Origin: Pseudomonas sp. LS.1a
GTDB lineage: Bacteria; Pseudomonadota; Gammaproteobacteria; Pseudomonadales; Pseudomonadaceae
DNA length: 64,000 nucleotides
Direction: 5' to 3'
Assembly: GCF_022533585.1 (NCBI RefSeq)
Contig: NZ_CP092827.1
Coordinates: forward strand, 1,094,001-1,158,000
Below are positions 1-9,066 of the stretch, in pieces. The notes beneath the pieces were generated by a model. That model made no database searches, was not told the origin of the DNA, and worked only from the letters and a program-made list of their open reading frames with translations. Made by a program: the position numbers and the translations under genes. Position 1 is the first letter of the stretch; each line of letters starts with the position of its first letter.

Positions 1-128
1 GCATCGTCGACATGGCGGTCAGCCGCCTGCGCCAGCGTCTGCGCGATACTGACAAACCACCCCGGCTGATCCGCACCGTACGCGGCAGCGGCTACCTGTT
101 GGCTGCCCATGTCTGCAGTGCGCCCTGA
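1..128 (+). CDS. gltR: DNA-binding response regulator, C-terminal end only (GltR type)
   Basis: Partial gene cut by the left edge. The frame starting at base 3 reads the end of an OmpR/PhoB winged-helix effector domain: the recognition helix (VSRLRQRL) and the closing wing (IRTVRGSGYLL) are diagnostic. It stops at TGA 126-128 and overlaps the ATG of the sensor kinase (109) by 20 bases, so the two are translationally coupled. Known knowledge: in P. putida and P. aeruginosa the GltR/GtrS pair controls glucose uptake genes, which agrees with gtsA-D and oprB downstream. The specific name is an inference from this context; the family assignment is secure. Confidence 0.85.
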   Translation, partial: IVDMAVSRLRQRLRDTDKPPRLIRTVRGSGYLLAAHVCSAP

Positions 129-1563
129 ACGGCGCTGGCGCCTGCTGCCGCGTTCGCTACTGGGGCGCATGCTGCTGCTGACCCTGCTGGTAGTGCTGCT
201 GGCCCAGGGTTTGTCGAGCATCATCTGGGTTGCCCAGTTACGCGCCAGCCAGTTGCAGGGCCTGCGTGCCAGCGCCAGCAGCCTGGCCCATTCGATGAGC
301 GCCAGCGTCAGTTACTTCCGCTCGCTGCCGGTGGCCTACCGGCCGATGGTCCTCGACCAGCTGCGCAGCATGGGCGGCACGCGCTTCTTCGTGTCGCTCA
401 ATGCCAAGCCGCTGGACATGCCGGTATTGCCCGTTACCCCGCGCAAGCAGGCGGTAATCGATGTGTTCCGGCAAGTGCTGCATGAGCGCCTGGGTTCGCA
501 GATGGAAATTTCCGTGGCGTTCGTCGCGCCAGACGACCTGCGCATCTTCAACAGTGGCCTCAAGCTCGACGAGCTGCCACGTTCCTGGGCCCATTACTCG
601 CTGACCCTGGAGCCGCTCAACCCGCCGGTGCTGGTCACGCAGATCCGCCTGGGCGAGGGCGAGTGGCTGTACATCGCCTCGCTGCTGCCCGAGCCCTACA
701 CCAGCCTGGAAGCCGAGCGCCTGCCGCGCCAGCAGATAGGCTTCATCGTGCTGACCACGGCGTTGCTGCTGTTGTTCATCGGCTTGCTGGTGCACTGGCA
801 GAGCTGGCCGCTCAAGCGCCTGGCGCGGGCTGCGCGGGAGATGTCGCTGGGCGCTGATGTGGCGCCAGTGGCCGAAGGCGGTGGCAGTGAAGTGGTCGAG
901 GTGGGGCGCGCGTTCAACAGCATGCGCGAGCGCATCAGCCGCTACCTGACCGAGCGCAGCCAGCTGTTCAGTGCCATCTCCCACGACCTGCGCACACCGA
1001 TCACCCGCTTGCGCCTGCGCGTCGAGCTGTTGGAGGACGAGCGCCTGCAGGCCAAGTTCAGCCAGGACCTGGACGAGTTGGAGCTGCTGGTCAAAGGTGC
1101 GTTGCAGTGCGTGAAGGACACCGACATCCACGAGAACATCGAGCCGGTCGACCTCAACCAGGTGCTGGAAATCCTGGCCGAGCCTTACCTGGGCGATGGC
1201 CGCATCACGCTCGAAGGCCGGGCGCTGGCGCCGTACCCGGGCAAGCCGCTGGCGTTGCGGCGCTGCATCGGCAACCTGATCGACAACGCCATCAAGTACG
1301 GCGAGCGGGCGCGGCTGCGCATCATCGACACTGCCGAGGGGTTCGTGCTGCAGGTGGATGACCAGGGGCCGGGGGTGCCGCAGCAGCAAATGGAGCAGGT
1401 GTTCGAGCCGCACTTCCGTCTGGCCGGGCAGCAGCAGGGGTACGGGCTGGGATTGGGGATCGCGCGCAACATAGCCCATAGTCATGGGGGAGAGGTGAGC
1501 TTGCTGAACCTGCGTGAGGGCGGGTTGCGGGTGACCTTGTATCTGCCGCGGAGCATGGACTGA
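109..1563 (+). CDS. gtrS: Sensor histidine kinase of the glucose two-component system (GtrS/GltS)
   Basis: 484-residue inner-membrane kinase. The sequence shows an N-terminal membrane helix (about residues 18-40), a periplasmic domain, a second helix (about 211-231), a HAMP linker, then the dimerisation box SAISHDLRTPITRLR with the phospho-accepting His, and an ATPase domain with N box (NLIDNAIKYGE), G1 (DQGPGVP) and G2 (GYGLGLGIARNIA). It follows the response regulator with a 20-base overlap. In pseudomonads GtrS is reported to sense 2-ketogluconate/6-phosphogluconate and to act through GltR on oprB and gts genes. All catalytic boxes are intact. Naming relies on gene context. Confidence 0.9.
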   Translation: MSAVRPERRWRLLPRSLLGRMLLLTLLVVLLAQGLSSIIWVAQLRASQLQGLRASASSLAHSMSASVSYFRSLPVAYRPMVLDQLRSMGGTRFFVSLNAKPLDMPVLPVTPRKQAVIDVFRQVLHERLGSQMEISVAFVAPDDLRIFNSGLKLDELPRSWAHYSLTLEPLNPPVLVTQIRLGEGEWLYIASLLPEPYTSLEAERLPRQQIGFIVLTTALLLLFIGLLVHWQSWPLKRLARAAREMSLGADVAPVAEGGGSEVVEVGRAFNSMRERISRYLTERSQLFSAISHDLRTPITRLRLRVELLEDERLQAKFSQDLDELELLVKGALQCVKDTDIHENIEPVDLNQVLEILAEPYLGDGRITLEGRALAPYPGKPLALRRCIGNLIDNAIKYGERARLRIIDTAEGFVLQVDDQGPGVPQQQMEQVFEPHFRLAGQQQGYGLGLGIARNIAHSHGGEVSLLNLREGGLRVTLYLPRSMD

Positions 1564-1571
1564 AGGGTTGT

Positions 1572-1700
1572 GTTGCCTGTGCCGGCCTCTTCGCGGGTAA
1601 ACCCGCTCCCACAGAGGCCTCACAGGTCCATACAGACTCTGAGGCTAATGCAAAAACTTGTGGGAGCGTGTTTACCCGCGAAGAGGCCGGCACAGGCAAC
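1572..1700. repeat. BIME: inverted pair of REP elements
   Basis: Two palindromic REP units in opposite orientation, each with the (G)CGGGT(A/T)AACCCGCTCCCAC core. The outer arms 1572-1602 and 1670-1700 are near-perfect reverse complements, so the whole block can form one long hairpin. It lies between gtrS and the isomerase gene and fills most of that gap. The second core has one change (GGAGCGTGTTT). Likely to affect mRNA stability or termination after gtrS; it is not coding, although an open frame happens to run through it. Confidence 0.85.
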
Positions 1701-1803
1701 GCAAATGTCACTTGCTGGTGACAAATCCACCTTCCTTGGTGACATTCCCATCCAGGCCCGCTCACTAGAATTCGCACACGACTGGCAAGGATCAAGCTGG
1801 CCC

Positions 1804-3054
1804 ATGAACACCTCCAACCTGCCTTCCACCCGCTGGTTCGACGCCCCGGCCCACACCGCCTGGCGCATGGCCGAAGGGCAGCGCCTGCTGACCTTCGCCA
1901 AGGCCGCGAAACTGCCCGACGGTTTTGGCAACCTGGATGCCAAGGGGCAGGTTGCCCCTGGTGCCCGCGCCGAAACCCTGAACACCGCCCGCATGACCCA
2001 CTGCTTCGCCCTGGCTCACCTGCAGGGCGTGCCCGGTTACCTGGCCTATGCCGAACACGGTGTGGTCGCCTTGCGCGGCGCGCTGCAGGATGCCACCTAC
2101 GGCGGCTGGTTCGCTCACCCCGGTGGCCATGACGACAGTGGCAAGGCGGCTTACCTGCACGCCTTCGTCGCCCTGGCTGCCAGTTCGGCGGTAATGGCCG
2201 GTGCTGGGGATGCAACAGCCCTGCTGGCAGACGCGGTGCAGGTACTTGAAGCGCATTTCTGGAGTGAAGAGGAGGGTGCCCTGCGGGAAGCCTTCTCCCG
2301 CACCTGGCAGTTGCCCGAGCCGTACCGTGGCGCCAACAGCAACATGCATGCGGTCGAGGCTTTCCTGGCCCTGGCGGATGTCACTGGCGACAGCCTGTGG
2401 CTGCAACGCGGCTTGCGTATCGCCGAACGCATCATCCACACCCATGCCGCCGCCAACGGCTACCGGGTCATCGAGCATTTCGACGCCCTCTGGCAGCCAC
2501 TGCCGCACTACAACCAGGCGCACCCGGCCGACCACTTCCGGCCTTATGGCACCACGCCCGGGCATGCCCTGGAGTGGGCGCGGTTGCTGCTGCACCTGGA
2601 GGCCAGCCTGGAGCGGGCCGGGCTGCACGCACCCGGCTGGCTGCTAGGTAGTGCCCGCGCGTTGTTCGACGCTGCCTGCCAGCTGGCCTGGAACGTCGAT
2701 GGCGCGCCAGGTTTCGTCTACACCCTGGACTGGGCCGATCGCCCGGTGGTGCGCGCACGCCTGCACTGGGTGCATGCCGAAGCCTGCGCCGCCGCCGCAG
2801 CCCTGTTGCAGCGCACGGGCGAGGCGCACTACGAGCAGTGGTACCGTCGTTGCTGGGACTTCATCGCCAACCATTTCATCGACCACGGCGCTGGCAGCTG
2901 GCACCACGAACTCGATGCGCACAACCACCCGGCCGCGACCATCTGGCCAGGCAAGCCCGACCTCTACCACGCCTACCAGGCGCTGCTGCTGCCGGGCTTG
3001 CCACTGGCACCCAGCCTGGCCAGCGGCCTGGCCGGTAATGTAACCAAACGATGA
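1804..3054 (+). CDS. AGE-family sugar isomerase/epimerase (N-acylglucosamine 2-epimerase / mannose isomerase fold)
   Basis: 416 residues from ATG 1804, the usual length of the AGE superfamily (alpha6/alpha6 barrel). Visible family features are the repeated helical motifs [29 protein letters not shown] and the C-terminal [14 protein letters not shown], with His residues (MTHCF, NMHA, PGHA, HHELD) in the positions used for proton transfer in YihS/mannose isomerases. The frame is open further upstream through the REP element, but the REP-encoded residues are not conserved protein; ATG 1804 starts the family homology. Placed between GtrS/GltR and the glucose importer, so it probably interconverts glucose with another aldose or ketose (inference). 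Exact substrate is unknown. Confidence 0.8.
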   Translation: MNTSNLPSTRWFDAPAHTAWRMAEGQRLLTFAKAAKLPDGFGNLDAKGQVAPGARAETLNTARMTHCFALAHLQGVPGYLAYAEHGVVALRGALQDATYGGWFAHPGGHDDSGKAAYLHAFVALAASSAVMAGAGDATALLADAVQVLEAHFWSEEEGALREAFSRTWQLPEPYRGANSNMHAVEAFLALADVTGDSLWLQRGLRIAERIIHTHAAANGYRVIEHFDALWQPLPHYNQAHPADHFRPYGTTPGHALEWARLLLHLEASLERAGLHAPGWLLGSARALFDAACQLAWNVDGAPGFVYTLDWADRPVVRARLHWVHAEACAAAAALLQRTGEAHYEQWYRRCWDFIANHFIDHGAGSWHHELDAHNHPAATIWPGKPDLYHAYQALLLPGLPLAPSLASGLAGNVTKR

Positions 3055-3136
3055 CATTCGCGCGTCGCTTCGTTACCTGGCGAGGCGGACACGCTGTTTA
3101 GACTTCATGCAATGCAAGCGAAGACTTGCCCGGCAT

Positions 3137-3147
3137 AACAACAAGAA
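3137..3147 (+). promoter_or_regulatory. Hfq/Crc catabolite-activity (CA) motif at gtsA start
   Basis: Overlapping AAnAANAA motifs (AACAACAA at 3137-3144, AACAAGAA at 3140-3147) merge into the ribosome binding site AGAAAGG just ahead of gtsA ATG 3158. This A-rich pattern is the target of Hfq/Crc translational repression in Pseudomonas. Role here is inferred from pattern and position. Confidence 0.6.
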
Positions 3148-3157
3148 AGGTGCCCCA

Positions 3158-4444
3158 ATGAATCCCACGCTCCGTCTCGCTGCCGCCATCTCCCTGGCTT
3201 CCTTACTTCCGTTCAGTGCTCTGGCTGCCGACTCCAAAGGCAGTGTCGAGGTGGTGCACTGGTGGACTTCCGGGGGTGAAAAAGCGGCGGTTGATGTACT
3301 CAAGACCCAGGTCGAAAACGATGGCTTCACCTGGAAGGACGGCGCCGTCGCCGGTGGTGGTGGTGCCACGGCCATGACCGTGCTCAAGAGCCGCGCCGTG
3401 GCCGGCAACCCACCGGGTGTCGCGCAGATCAAGGGCCCGGACATCCAGGACTGGGCGGCCACCGGGCTGCTCGACGCCGATGTGCTCAAGGGTGTGGTCA
3501 AGGAAGAGAAGTGGGACTCACTGCTCGACAAGAAAGTCGCCGATACCGTCAAGTACGACGGTGACTATGTCGCCGTCCCGGTGAACATCCACCGCATCAA
3601 CTGGCTATGGATCAACCCCGACGTCTTCAAGAAGGCCGGCATCGACAAGGCACCCGCCACCCTCGACGAATTCTACGCCACCGCCGACAAGCTCAAGGCC
3701 GCCGGCTTCATCCCGCTCGCCCATGGTGGCCAACCGTGGCAGGACAGCACCGTGTTCGAAAACGTGGTGCTGGCGGTGATGGGGGCCGATGGCTACAAGA
3801 AGGCCCTGGTCGATCTCGACAACACGGCCTTGACCGGCCCGCAGATGGTCAAGGCGCTGACCGAGCTGAAAAAGGTCGCCACCTACATGGACCCGGACGG
3901 CAAGGGCCAGGACTGGAACCTGGAAGCGGCCAAGGTGATCAACGGCAAGGCCGGCATGCAGATCATGGGCGACTGGGCCAAGAGCGAATGGACCCTGGCG
4001 AAGAAAACCGCCGGCAAGGATTACCAGTGCGTGCCGTTCCCCGGCACCGACAAGGCGTTCCTGTACAACATCGACTCGCTGGTGGTGTTCAAGCAGAACG
4101 ACGCTGGCACGTCCGCCGGCCAGCAGGACATTGCGCGCAAGGTGCTGGGCGAGGACTTCCAGAAGGTCTTCAGCAGCAACAAAGGGTCGATCCCGGTGCG
4201 TAACGACATGCTCGCCGACATGGGCAAGCATGGCTTCGATGCCTGTGCGCAAACCTCCGCCAAGGACTTCCTCGCCGATGCCAAGACCGGCGGCCTGCAG
4301 CCGAGCATGGCGCACAACATGGCCACCACGCTGGCCGTGCAGGGCGCATTCTTCGATGTGGTGACCAACTACATCAACGACCCCAAGGCCGACCCGGCCG
4401 ATGCGGCGAAGAAGCTGGCGGCGGCGATCAAGGCTGCCCAATAA
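3158..4444 (+). CDS. gtsA: Glucose ABC transporter, periplasmic substrate-binding protein GtsA
   Basis: 428 residues. Begins with a clear Sec signal peptide (hydrophobic core, cleavage after SALA) followed by the mature start [18 protein letters not shown], typical of family-1 (MalE/UgpB-like) sugar-binding proteins. It delivers glucose to the GtsBC permease in the periplasm. ATG 3158 is chosen because it has AGAAAGG ahead and opens directly into the signal peptide; the open frame extends upstream without conservation. First gene of gtsA-gtsB-gtsC-gtsD-oprB. The gap to gtsB is filled by a REP pair, which may keep gtsA mRNA more abundant than the permease message. Confidence 0.93.
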   Translation: MNPTLRLAAAISLASLLPFSALAADSKGSVEVVHWWTSGGEKAAVDVLKTQVENDGFTWKDGAVAGGGGATAMTVLKSRAVAGNPPGVAQIKGPDIQDWAATGLLDADVLKGVVKEEKWDSLLDKKVADTVKYDGDYVAVPVNIHRINWLWINPDVFKKAGIDKAPATLDEFYATADKLKAAGFIPLAHGGQPWQDSTVFENVVLAVMGADGYKKALVDLDNTALTGPQMVKALTELKKVATYMDPDGKGQDWNLEAAKVINGKAGMQIMGDWAKSEWTLAKKTAGKDYQCVPFPGTDKAFLYNIDSLVVFKQNDAGTSAGQQDIARKVLGEDFQKVFSSNKGSIPVRNDMLADMGKHGFDACAQTSAKDFLADAKTGGLQPSMAHNMATTLAVQGAFFDVVTNYINDPKADPADAAKKLAAAIKAAQ

Positions 4445-4471
4445 GCGGCTCGGAGGCCAACGCAGCCTGAC

Positions 4472-4609
4472 TGTGGGAGCGGCCTTGCGTCGCGAAAGGA
4501 CCGCAAAGCGGTTCCAGAACCAGGCAGCGCAGTCCTTCCAGAACAGCTTCCTTCATCAGGCCCCCGGGGCTGCTTCGCAGCCCTTTCGCGACACAAGGCC
4601 GCTCCCACA
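4472..4609. repeat. BIME between gtsA and gtsB
   Basis: Two inverted REP units of the subtype GTGGGAGCGGCCTTGCGTCGCGAAAGG (written here only as the arms 4473-4499 and its reverse complement ending at 4608). Inner sequence has a second small hairpin (GGGGCTGCTTCGCAGCCC, 4566-4583). It separates the binding-protein gene from the permease genes of the same operon, the same position at which REP elements occur in E. coli malE-malF, where they protect the upstream message from 3' exonucleases. Confidence 0.85.
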
Positions 4610-4640
4610 AAAGCGGGCCGTTGTGCCTTTGAGGTGAACC

Positions 4641-5549
4641 ATGACCACAGCAACCGCCCAACTGCGGGCCTCACCCCTGGACGCGCTACAGCGCTGGCTG
4701 CCCAAGCTGGTGCTGGCGCCGAGCATGTTCATCGTCCTGGTGGGTTTCTACGGCTACATCCTCTGGACCTTTGTCCTGTCCTTCACCACCTCGACCTTCC
4801 TGCCCACCTACAAGTGGGCCGGCCTGGCGCAGTACGCCCGGCTGTTCGACAACGACCGCTGGTGGGTGGCAAGCAAGAACCTGCTGCTGTTCGGCGGCCT
4901 GTTCATCGCCATCAGCCTGGCCATCGGCGTAGTGCTGGCGGTCTTGCTGGACCAACGCATCCGGCGCGAAGGTTTCATCCGCACCATCTACCTGTACCCC
5001 ATGGCGCTGTCGATGATCGTCACCGGCACCGCCTGGAAGTGGCTGCTCAACCCCGGCATGGGCCTGGACAAGCTGCTGCGCGACTGGGGCTGGGAGGGCT
5101 TTCGCCTGGACTGGCTGATCGATCCCGACCGGGTGGTGTACTGCCTGGTGATTGCCGCCGTGTGGCAAGCCTCGGGCTTCATCATGGCGATGTTCCTCGC
5201 CGGCCTGCGTGGTGTCGACCCGTCGATCATCCGCGCCGCGCAGATCGACGGCGCCAGCCTGCCGCGCATCTACTGGCGCGTGGTACTGCCCAGCCTGCGC
5301 CCGGTGTTCTTCAGCTCGCTGATGATCCTCGCGCACATTGCCATCAAGAGCTTCGACCTGGTGGCGGCGATGACTGCCGGCGGCCCGGGCTACTCGTCCG
5401 ACCTGCCGGCGATGTTCATGTATTCGTTCACCTTCAGCCGCGGCCAGATGGGCATGGGCTCGGCCAGCGCCATCCTCATGCTCGGGGCGATCCTGGCGAT
5501 CCTCGTGCCTTACCTGTACTCGGAGCTGCGGAGCAAACGCCATGCATAG
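4641..5549 (+). CDS. gtsB: Glucose ABC transporter permease GtsB
   Basis: 302 residues with six predicted membrane segments and the binding-protein-dependent transport EAA loop (about residues 205-225: GVDPSIIRAAQIDGAS, followed by LPRIYWRVVLPSLRP). MalF/UgpA family of the CUT1 sugar importers. ATG 4641 has an ideal GAGGTGA ribosome site. Ends eight bases inside gtsC, so both permease subunits are translationally coupled. Forms the inner-membrane channel with GtsC. Confidence 0.92.
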   Translation: MTTATAQLRASPLDALQRWLPKLVLAPSMFIVLVGFYGYILWTFVLSFTTSTFLPTYKWAGLAQYARLFDNDRWWVASKNLLLFGGLFIAISLAIGVVLAVLLDQRIRREGFIRTIYLYPMALSMIVTGTAWKWLLNPGMGLDKLLRDWGWEGFRLDWLIDPDRVVYCLVIAAVWQASGFIMAMFLAGLRGVDPSIIRAAQIDGASLPRIYWRVVLPSLRPVFFSSLMILAHIAIKSFDLVAAMTAGGPGYSSDLPAMFMYSFTFSRGQMGMGSASAILMLGAILAILVPYLYSELRSKRHA

Positions 5550-6387
5550 CCCTCTCGACAAGCCAGCGCTGAGCCCGAGCCGCATCGCCATCCACGCGGT
5601 GCTGTTGCTGGCAGTGCTGCTGTACCTGGTGCCGCTGGTGGTAATGCTGCTGACCAGCTTCAAGACCCCGGACGATATCAGCACCGGCAACCTGCTGAGC
5701 TGGCCGGTGGTAATTACCGGTATCGGCTGGGTCAAGGCCTGGGGCACGGTCAGCGGTTACTTCTGGAACTCGATCATGATCACCGTGCCAGCGGTGCTGA
5801 TCTCCACCGCCATCGGCGCGCTGAACGGCTATGTGCTGTCGATGTGGCGCTTCCGTGGCTCGCAGCTGTTCTTCGGCCTGCTGCTATTCGGCTGCTTCCT
5901 GCCGTTCCAGACCGTGCTGCTGCCGGCCTCGTTCACCCTCGGCAAGCTCGGCCTGGCCAGCACCACGACCGGCCTGGTGCTGGTGCACGTGGTCTACGGC
6001 CTGGCCTTCACCACGCTGTTCTTCCGCAACTTCTACGTGAGCATCCCCGATGCCCTGGTCAAGGCTGCGCGCCTGGACGGTGCCGGGTTCTTCACCATCT
6101 TCCGCCGCATCATCCTGCCGATGTCCACGCCGATCATCATGGTCTGCCTGATCTGGCAGTTCACCCAGATCTGGAACGACTTCCTGTTCGGCGTGGTGTT
6201 CTCCAGCGGCGATTCGCAACCGATTACCGTGGCCCTGAACAACCTGGTCAACACCAGCACCGGGGCCAAGGAATACAACGTCGACATGGCGGCGGCGATG
6301 ATCGCTGGCCTGCCAACCCTGCTGGTCTACGTGGTGGCAGGCAAATATTTCGTCCGCGGGCTGACTGCTGGCGCGGTAAAGGGGTAA
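5542..6387 (+). CDS. gtsC: Glucose ABC transporter permease GtsC
   Basis: 281 residues, six predicted helices, MalG/UgpE family. The EAA loop reads SIPDALVKAARLDGAGFF, the usual interface to the ATPase GtsD. Starts within the end of gtsB (8-base overlap) and stops three bases before the gtsD ATG, as expected for a tightly coupled transporter operon. Pairs with GtsB as the heterodimeric membrane channel. Confidence 0.92.
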   Translation: MHSPLDKPALSPSRIAIHAVLLLAVLLYLVPLVVMLLTSFKTPDDISTGNLLSWPVVITGIGWVKAWGTVSGYFWNSIMITVPAVLISTAIGALNGYVLSMWRFRGSQLFFGLLLFGCFLPFQTVLLPASFTLGKLGLASTTTGLVLVHVVYGLAFTTLFFRNFYVSIPDALVKAARLDGAGFFTIFRRIILPMSTPIIMVCLIWQFTQIWNDFLFGVVFSSGDSQPITVALNNLVNTSTGAKEYNVDMAAAMIAGLPTLLVYVVAGKYFVRGLTAGAVKG

Positions 6388-6390
6388 GTC

Positions 6391-7545
6391 ATGGCAACGC
6401 TCGAACTTCGCAACGTGAACAAGACCTACGGCAGCGGCTTGCCGGACACCCTCAAGGACATCCAGTTGTCGATCAGGGATGGCGAGTTCCTGATCCTGGT
6501 CGGCCCGTCGGGCTGCGGCAAGTCGACCTTGATGAACTGCATCGCCGGGCTGGAGCAGATCAGCGGCGGCGCGATTCTCATCGACCAGCAGGACGTCAGC
6601 GGCATGAGCCCCAAGGACCGCGATATCGCCATGGTGTTCCAGTCCTACGCGCTGTACCCGACCATGAGCGTGCGCGAGAACATCGAGTTCGGCCTGAAGA
6701 TCCGCAAGCTGCCCCAGGCCGCCATCGACGAGGAGGTGGCGCGGGTGGCCAAGCTGTTGCAGATCGAGCACCTGCTGGCGCGCAAGCCGGCGCAGCTGTC
6801 CGGTGGCCAGCAGCAGCGCGTGGCCATGGGCCGGGCGCTGGCGCGGCGGCCGAAGATCTACCTGTTCGATGAACCGCTGTCCAACCTCGATGCCAAGCTG
6901 CGCGTCGAGATGCGTACCGAAATGAAACTGATGCACCAGCGCCTGAAGACCACCACCGTGTACGTCACCCATGACCAGATCGAGGCCATGACCCTGGGCG
7001 ACAAGGTGGCGGTGATGAAGGACGGCATCATCCAGCAGTTCGGCACCCCGCAGCAGATCTACAACGATCCGGCCAACCAGTTCGTCGCCAGCTTCATCGG
7101 CTCGCCGCCGATGAACTTCATCCCGGTGCGCCTCACGCAACAGGACGGGCGCCTGCTGGCCGTGCTCGACAGCGGTCAGGCGCGTTGCGAGCTGCCCTTG
7201 GGGGTGGCCGCTGACGAACTGGATGGCCGCGAGATCATCCTTGGCATCCGCCCCGAGCAGATTGCCCTTGGGGCCGCGGAGGGCAATGGTCTGCCCGGCA
7301 TTCGCGCCGAGGTGCAGGTGACCGAGCCCACCGGGCCAGACCTGCTGGTGTTCGTCACCCTCAACCAGACCAAGGTCTGCTGCCGCCTGGCGCCAGATGT
7401 GGCGTGCCGGGTCGGCGACAGCCTGAACCTGCAATTCGACCCGGCCCGGGTGCTGCTGTTCGACGCCGCCAGCGGCGAGCGCTTGCACCTGGCCACCACT
7501 GCCGCAGCCATGAAGGACAACGTGGCGCACTTCAAAGGCCGATAA
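6391..7545 (+). CDS. gtsD: Glucose ABC transporter ATPase GtsD (MalK/UgpC type)
   Basis: 384 residues. Walker [10 protein letters not shown] (about residues 37-45), Q loop, signature LSGGQQQR, Walker B IYLFDEP and switch His in [10 protein letters not shown] are all intact. The C-terminal third is the TOBE/OB-fold regulatory domain of the MalK branch (IGSPPMNF start, GIRPEQI motif). It powers glucose uptake through GtsBC. Last ABC gene before oprB, 40 bases downstream. The symbol follows Pseudomonas usage. Confidence 0.92.
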   Translation: MATLELRNVNKTYGSGLPDTLKDIQLSIRDGEFLILVGPSGCGKSTLMNCIAGLEQISGGAILIDQQDVSGMSPKDRDIAMVFQSYALYPTMSVRENIEFGLKIRKLPQAAIDEEVARVAKLLQIEHLLARKPAQLSGGQQQRVAMGRALARRPKIYLFDEPLSNLDAKLRVEMRTEMKLMHQRLKTTTVYVTHDQIEAMTLGDKVAVMKDGIIQQFGTPQQIYNDPANQFVASFIGSPPMNFIPVRLTQQDGRLLAVLDSGQARCELPLGVAADELDGREIILGIRPEQIALGAAEGNGLPGIRAEVQVTEPTGPDLLVFVTLNQTKVCCRLAPDVACRVGDSLNLQFDPARVLLFDAASGERLHLATTAAAMKDNVAHFKGR

Positions 7546-7560
7546 CTCGTCTACACCATC

Positions 7561-7568
7561 AATAAGAA
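7561..7568 (+). promoter_or_regulatory. Hfq/Crc CA motif upstream of oprB
   Basis: AATAAGAA fits AAnAAnAA and sits just before the purine-rich ribosome site AAGAGG of oprB (ATG 7586). A similar motif precedes gtsA and the mutarotase gene, suggesting joint catabolite repression of glucose entry. Confidence 0.55.
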
Positions 7569-7585
7569 AAAGAGGACGCAAAGGG

Positions 7586-8938
7586 ATGGAACAGCGCAAA
7601 TGCATCAGGACATTGGGCTCGCTGGCCTTGCTCGCACCACTGGCAATGGCCGGTAGCAGCGGCGCGCAGGCTGCCGAGGCCTTTTCCAGCGAATCGAAGT
7701 GGATGACCGGCGACTGGGGTGGCACCCGTACCGAACTATTGGAAAAGGGCTACGACTTCACCCTCGATTATGTCGGTGAGATCGCTGGCAACCTGCACGG
7801 CGGCTACAACGACGACAAGACCGCGCGCTATAGCGACCAGTTCGCCCTTGGCGCGCATCTGGATCTGCAGAAAATCTTCGGCTGGCACGATGCCGAGTTC
7901 AAGCTGGCGATCACCGAGCGTAGCGGCCGCAACCTGTCCAACGACCGTATCAGCGATCCGCGCGCCGGGCAGTTCAGCTCGGTGCAGGAAGTGTGGGGCC
8001 GTGGCCAGACCTGGCGCCTGACCCAGATGTGGGTCAAGCAGAAGTACTTCGACGGTGCGCTGGACGTGAAATTCGGCCGCTTCGGCGAGGGCGAGGACTT
8101 CAACAGCTTCCCCTGCGACTTCCAGAACCTGGCCTTCTGCGGCTCGCAGGTCGGCAACTGGGTTGGCGGCATCTGGTACAACTGGCCGGTCAGCCAGTGG
8201 GCGCTGCGGGTGAAATACAACATCACCCCGGAATTCTTCGTCCAGGTCGGTGCCTTCGAGCAGAACCCTTCCAACCTGGAAACCGGCAACGGCTTCAAGC
8301 TCAGTGGCAGCGGCACCAAGGGCGCGATCCTGCCGGTGGAAGCGGTGTGGTCACCCAAGGTCAACGGCCTGCCGGGCGAGTACCGCCTGGGTTACTACTA
8401 CAGCACGGCCAAGGCCGATGATGTGTTCGATGACGTCAACGGTAACCCGCAGGCGCTGACGGGCGAAGCCTTCAAGTCGCACTCCAGCAAGCATGGCTGG
8501 TGGGTAGTGGCACAGCAGCAGGTCACTGCCCATGGCGGCGACGTCAACCGGGGCCTTAGCCTGTTCGCCAACTTCACCGTGCACGACCAGGCCACCAACG
8601 TCGTCGACAACTACCAGCAGGTAGGACTGGTCTACAAAGGCGCCTTCGATGCCCGGCCCAAGGATGACATCGGCTTCGGCGTGGCGCGCATTCATGTGAA
8701 TGACGACGTGAAGAAACGCGCCGAACTGCTCAACGCCCAGAGCGGCATCAACGATTACGACAACCCAGGCTTCGTGCCGCTGCAGCGTACCGAGTACAAC
8801 GCCGAGCTCTACTACGGCTTCCATGTGACCAACTGGCTGACCGTGCGGCCCAACCTGCAGTACATCAAGAGCCCCGGCGGCGTGGATGAGGTGGACAACG
8901 CGCTGGTCGCAGGGTTGAAGATTCAGTCGTCATTCTGA
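7586..8938 (+). CDS. oprB: Carbohydrate-selective outer-membrane porin OprB
   Basis: 450 residues. N-terminal signal peptide with cleavage near AQAAEA, then a beta-barrel-type sequence with alternating hydrophobic residues and a C-terminal Phe (IQSSF), the outer-membrane assembly signal. The opening WMTGDWGGTRTELLEKGYDFTL is split here as WMTGDWGGTRTEL and GYDFTLDYVGE, both hallmarks of the OprB family. It forms the 16-stranded glucose-inducible pore that feeds GtsA. A 13-bp hairpin follows the gene. Two cysteines (PCDF, FCGS) lie in a likely external loop, as in other OprB proteins. Confidence 0.93.
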   Translation: MEQRKCIRTLGSLALLAPLAMAGSSGAQAAEAFSSESKWMTGDWGGTRTELLEKGYDFTLDYVGEIAGNLHGGYNDDKTARYSDQFALGAHLDLQKIFGWHDAEFKLAITERSGRNLSNDRISDPRAGQFSSVQEVWGRGQTWRLTQMWVKQKYFDGALDVKFGRFGEGEDFNSFPCDFQNLAFCGSQVGNWVGGIWYNWPVSQWALRVKYNITPEFFVQVGAFEQNPSNLETGNGFKLSGSGTKGAILPVEAVWSPKVNGLPGEYRLGYYYSTAKADDVFDDVNGNPQALTGEAFKSHSSKHGWWVVAQQQVTAHGGDVNRGLSLFANFTVHDQATNVVDNYQQVGLVYKGAFDARPKDDIGFGVARIHVNDDVKKRAELLNAQSGINDYDNPGFVPLQRTEYNAELYYGFHVTNWLTVRPNLQYIKSPGGVDEVDNALVAGLKIQSSF

Positions 8939-8990
8939 GGGCGATTGTTGTAAATTTACGCCAATCCATTTTCGGTACTATTTCGATAGT

Positions 8991-9019
8991 CGGCACCCAC
9001 TGCCCTGCAGTGGGTGCCG
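8991..9019 (+). terminator. Strong stem-loop after oprB
   Basis: Perfect 13-bp stem (CGGCACCCACTGC / GCAGTGGGTGCCG) with a 3-base loop and no following T tract. It could be a processing or mRNA-stability element at the end of the gts-oprB message rather than a canonical rho-independent terminator. Confidence 0.5.
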
Positions 9020-9046
9020 GGGATAGGCCGAGACAGCGCTATCTCA

Positions 9047-9054
9047 AACAACAA
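9047..9054 (+). promoter_or_regulatory. Hfq/Crc CA motif upstream of mutarotase gene
   Basis: AACAACAA, matching AAnAAnAA, 13 bases before the ATG at 9067. Third such motif in the glucose locus. Confidence 0.5.
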
Positions 9055-9066
9055 GAGCTCTGAACC

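Noticed and set aside
1570..1803. Upstream extension of the AGE isomerase gene through a REP pair.
   Set aside because: REP-encoded residues (PVPASSRVNPLP type) precede a good ATG at 1804 where family similarity begins; unlike gspJ, a normal start is available.
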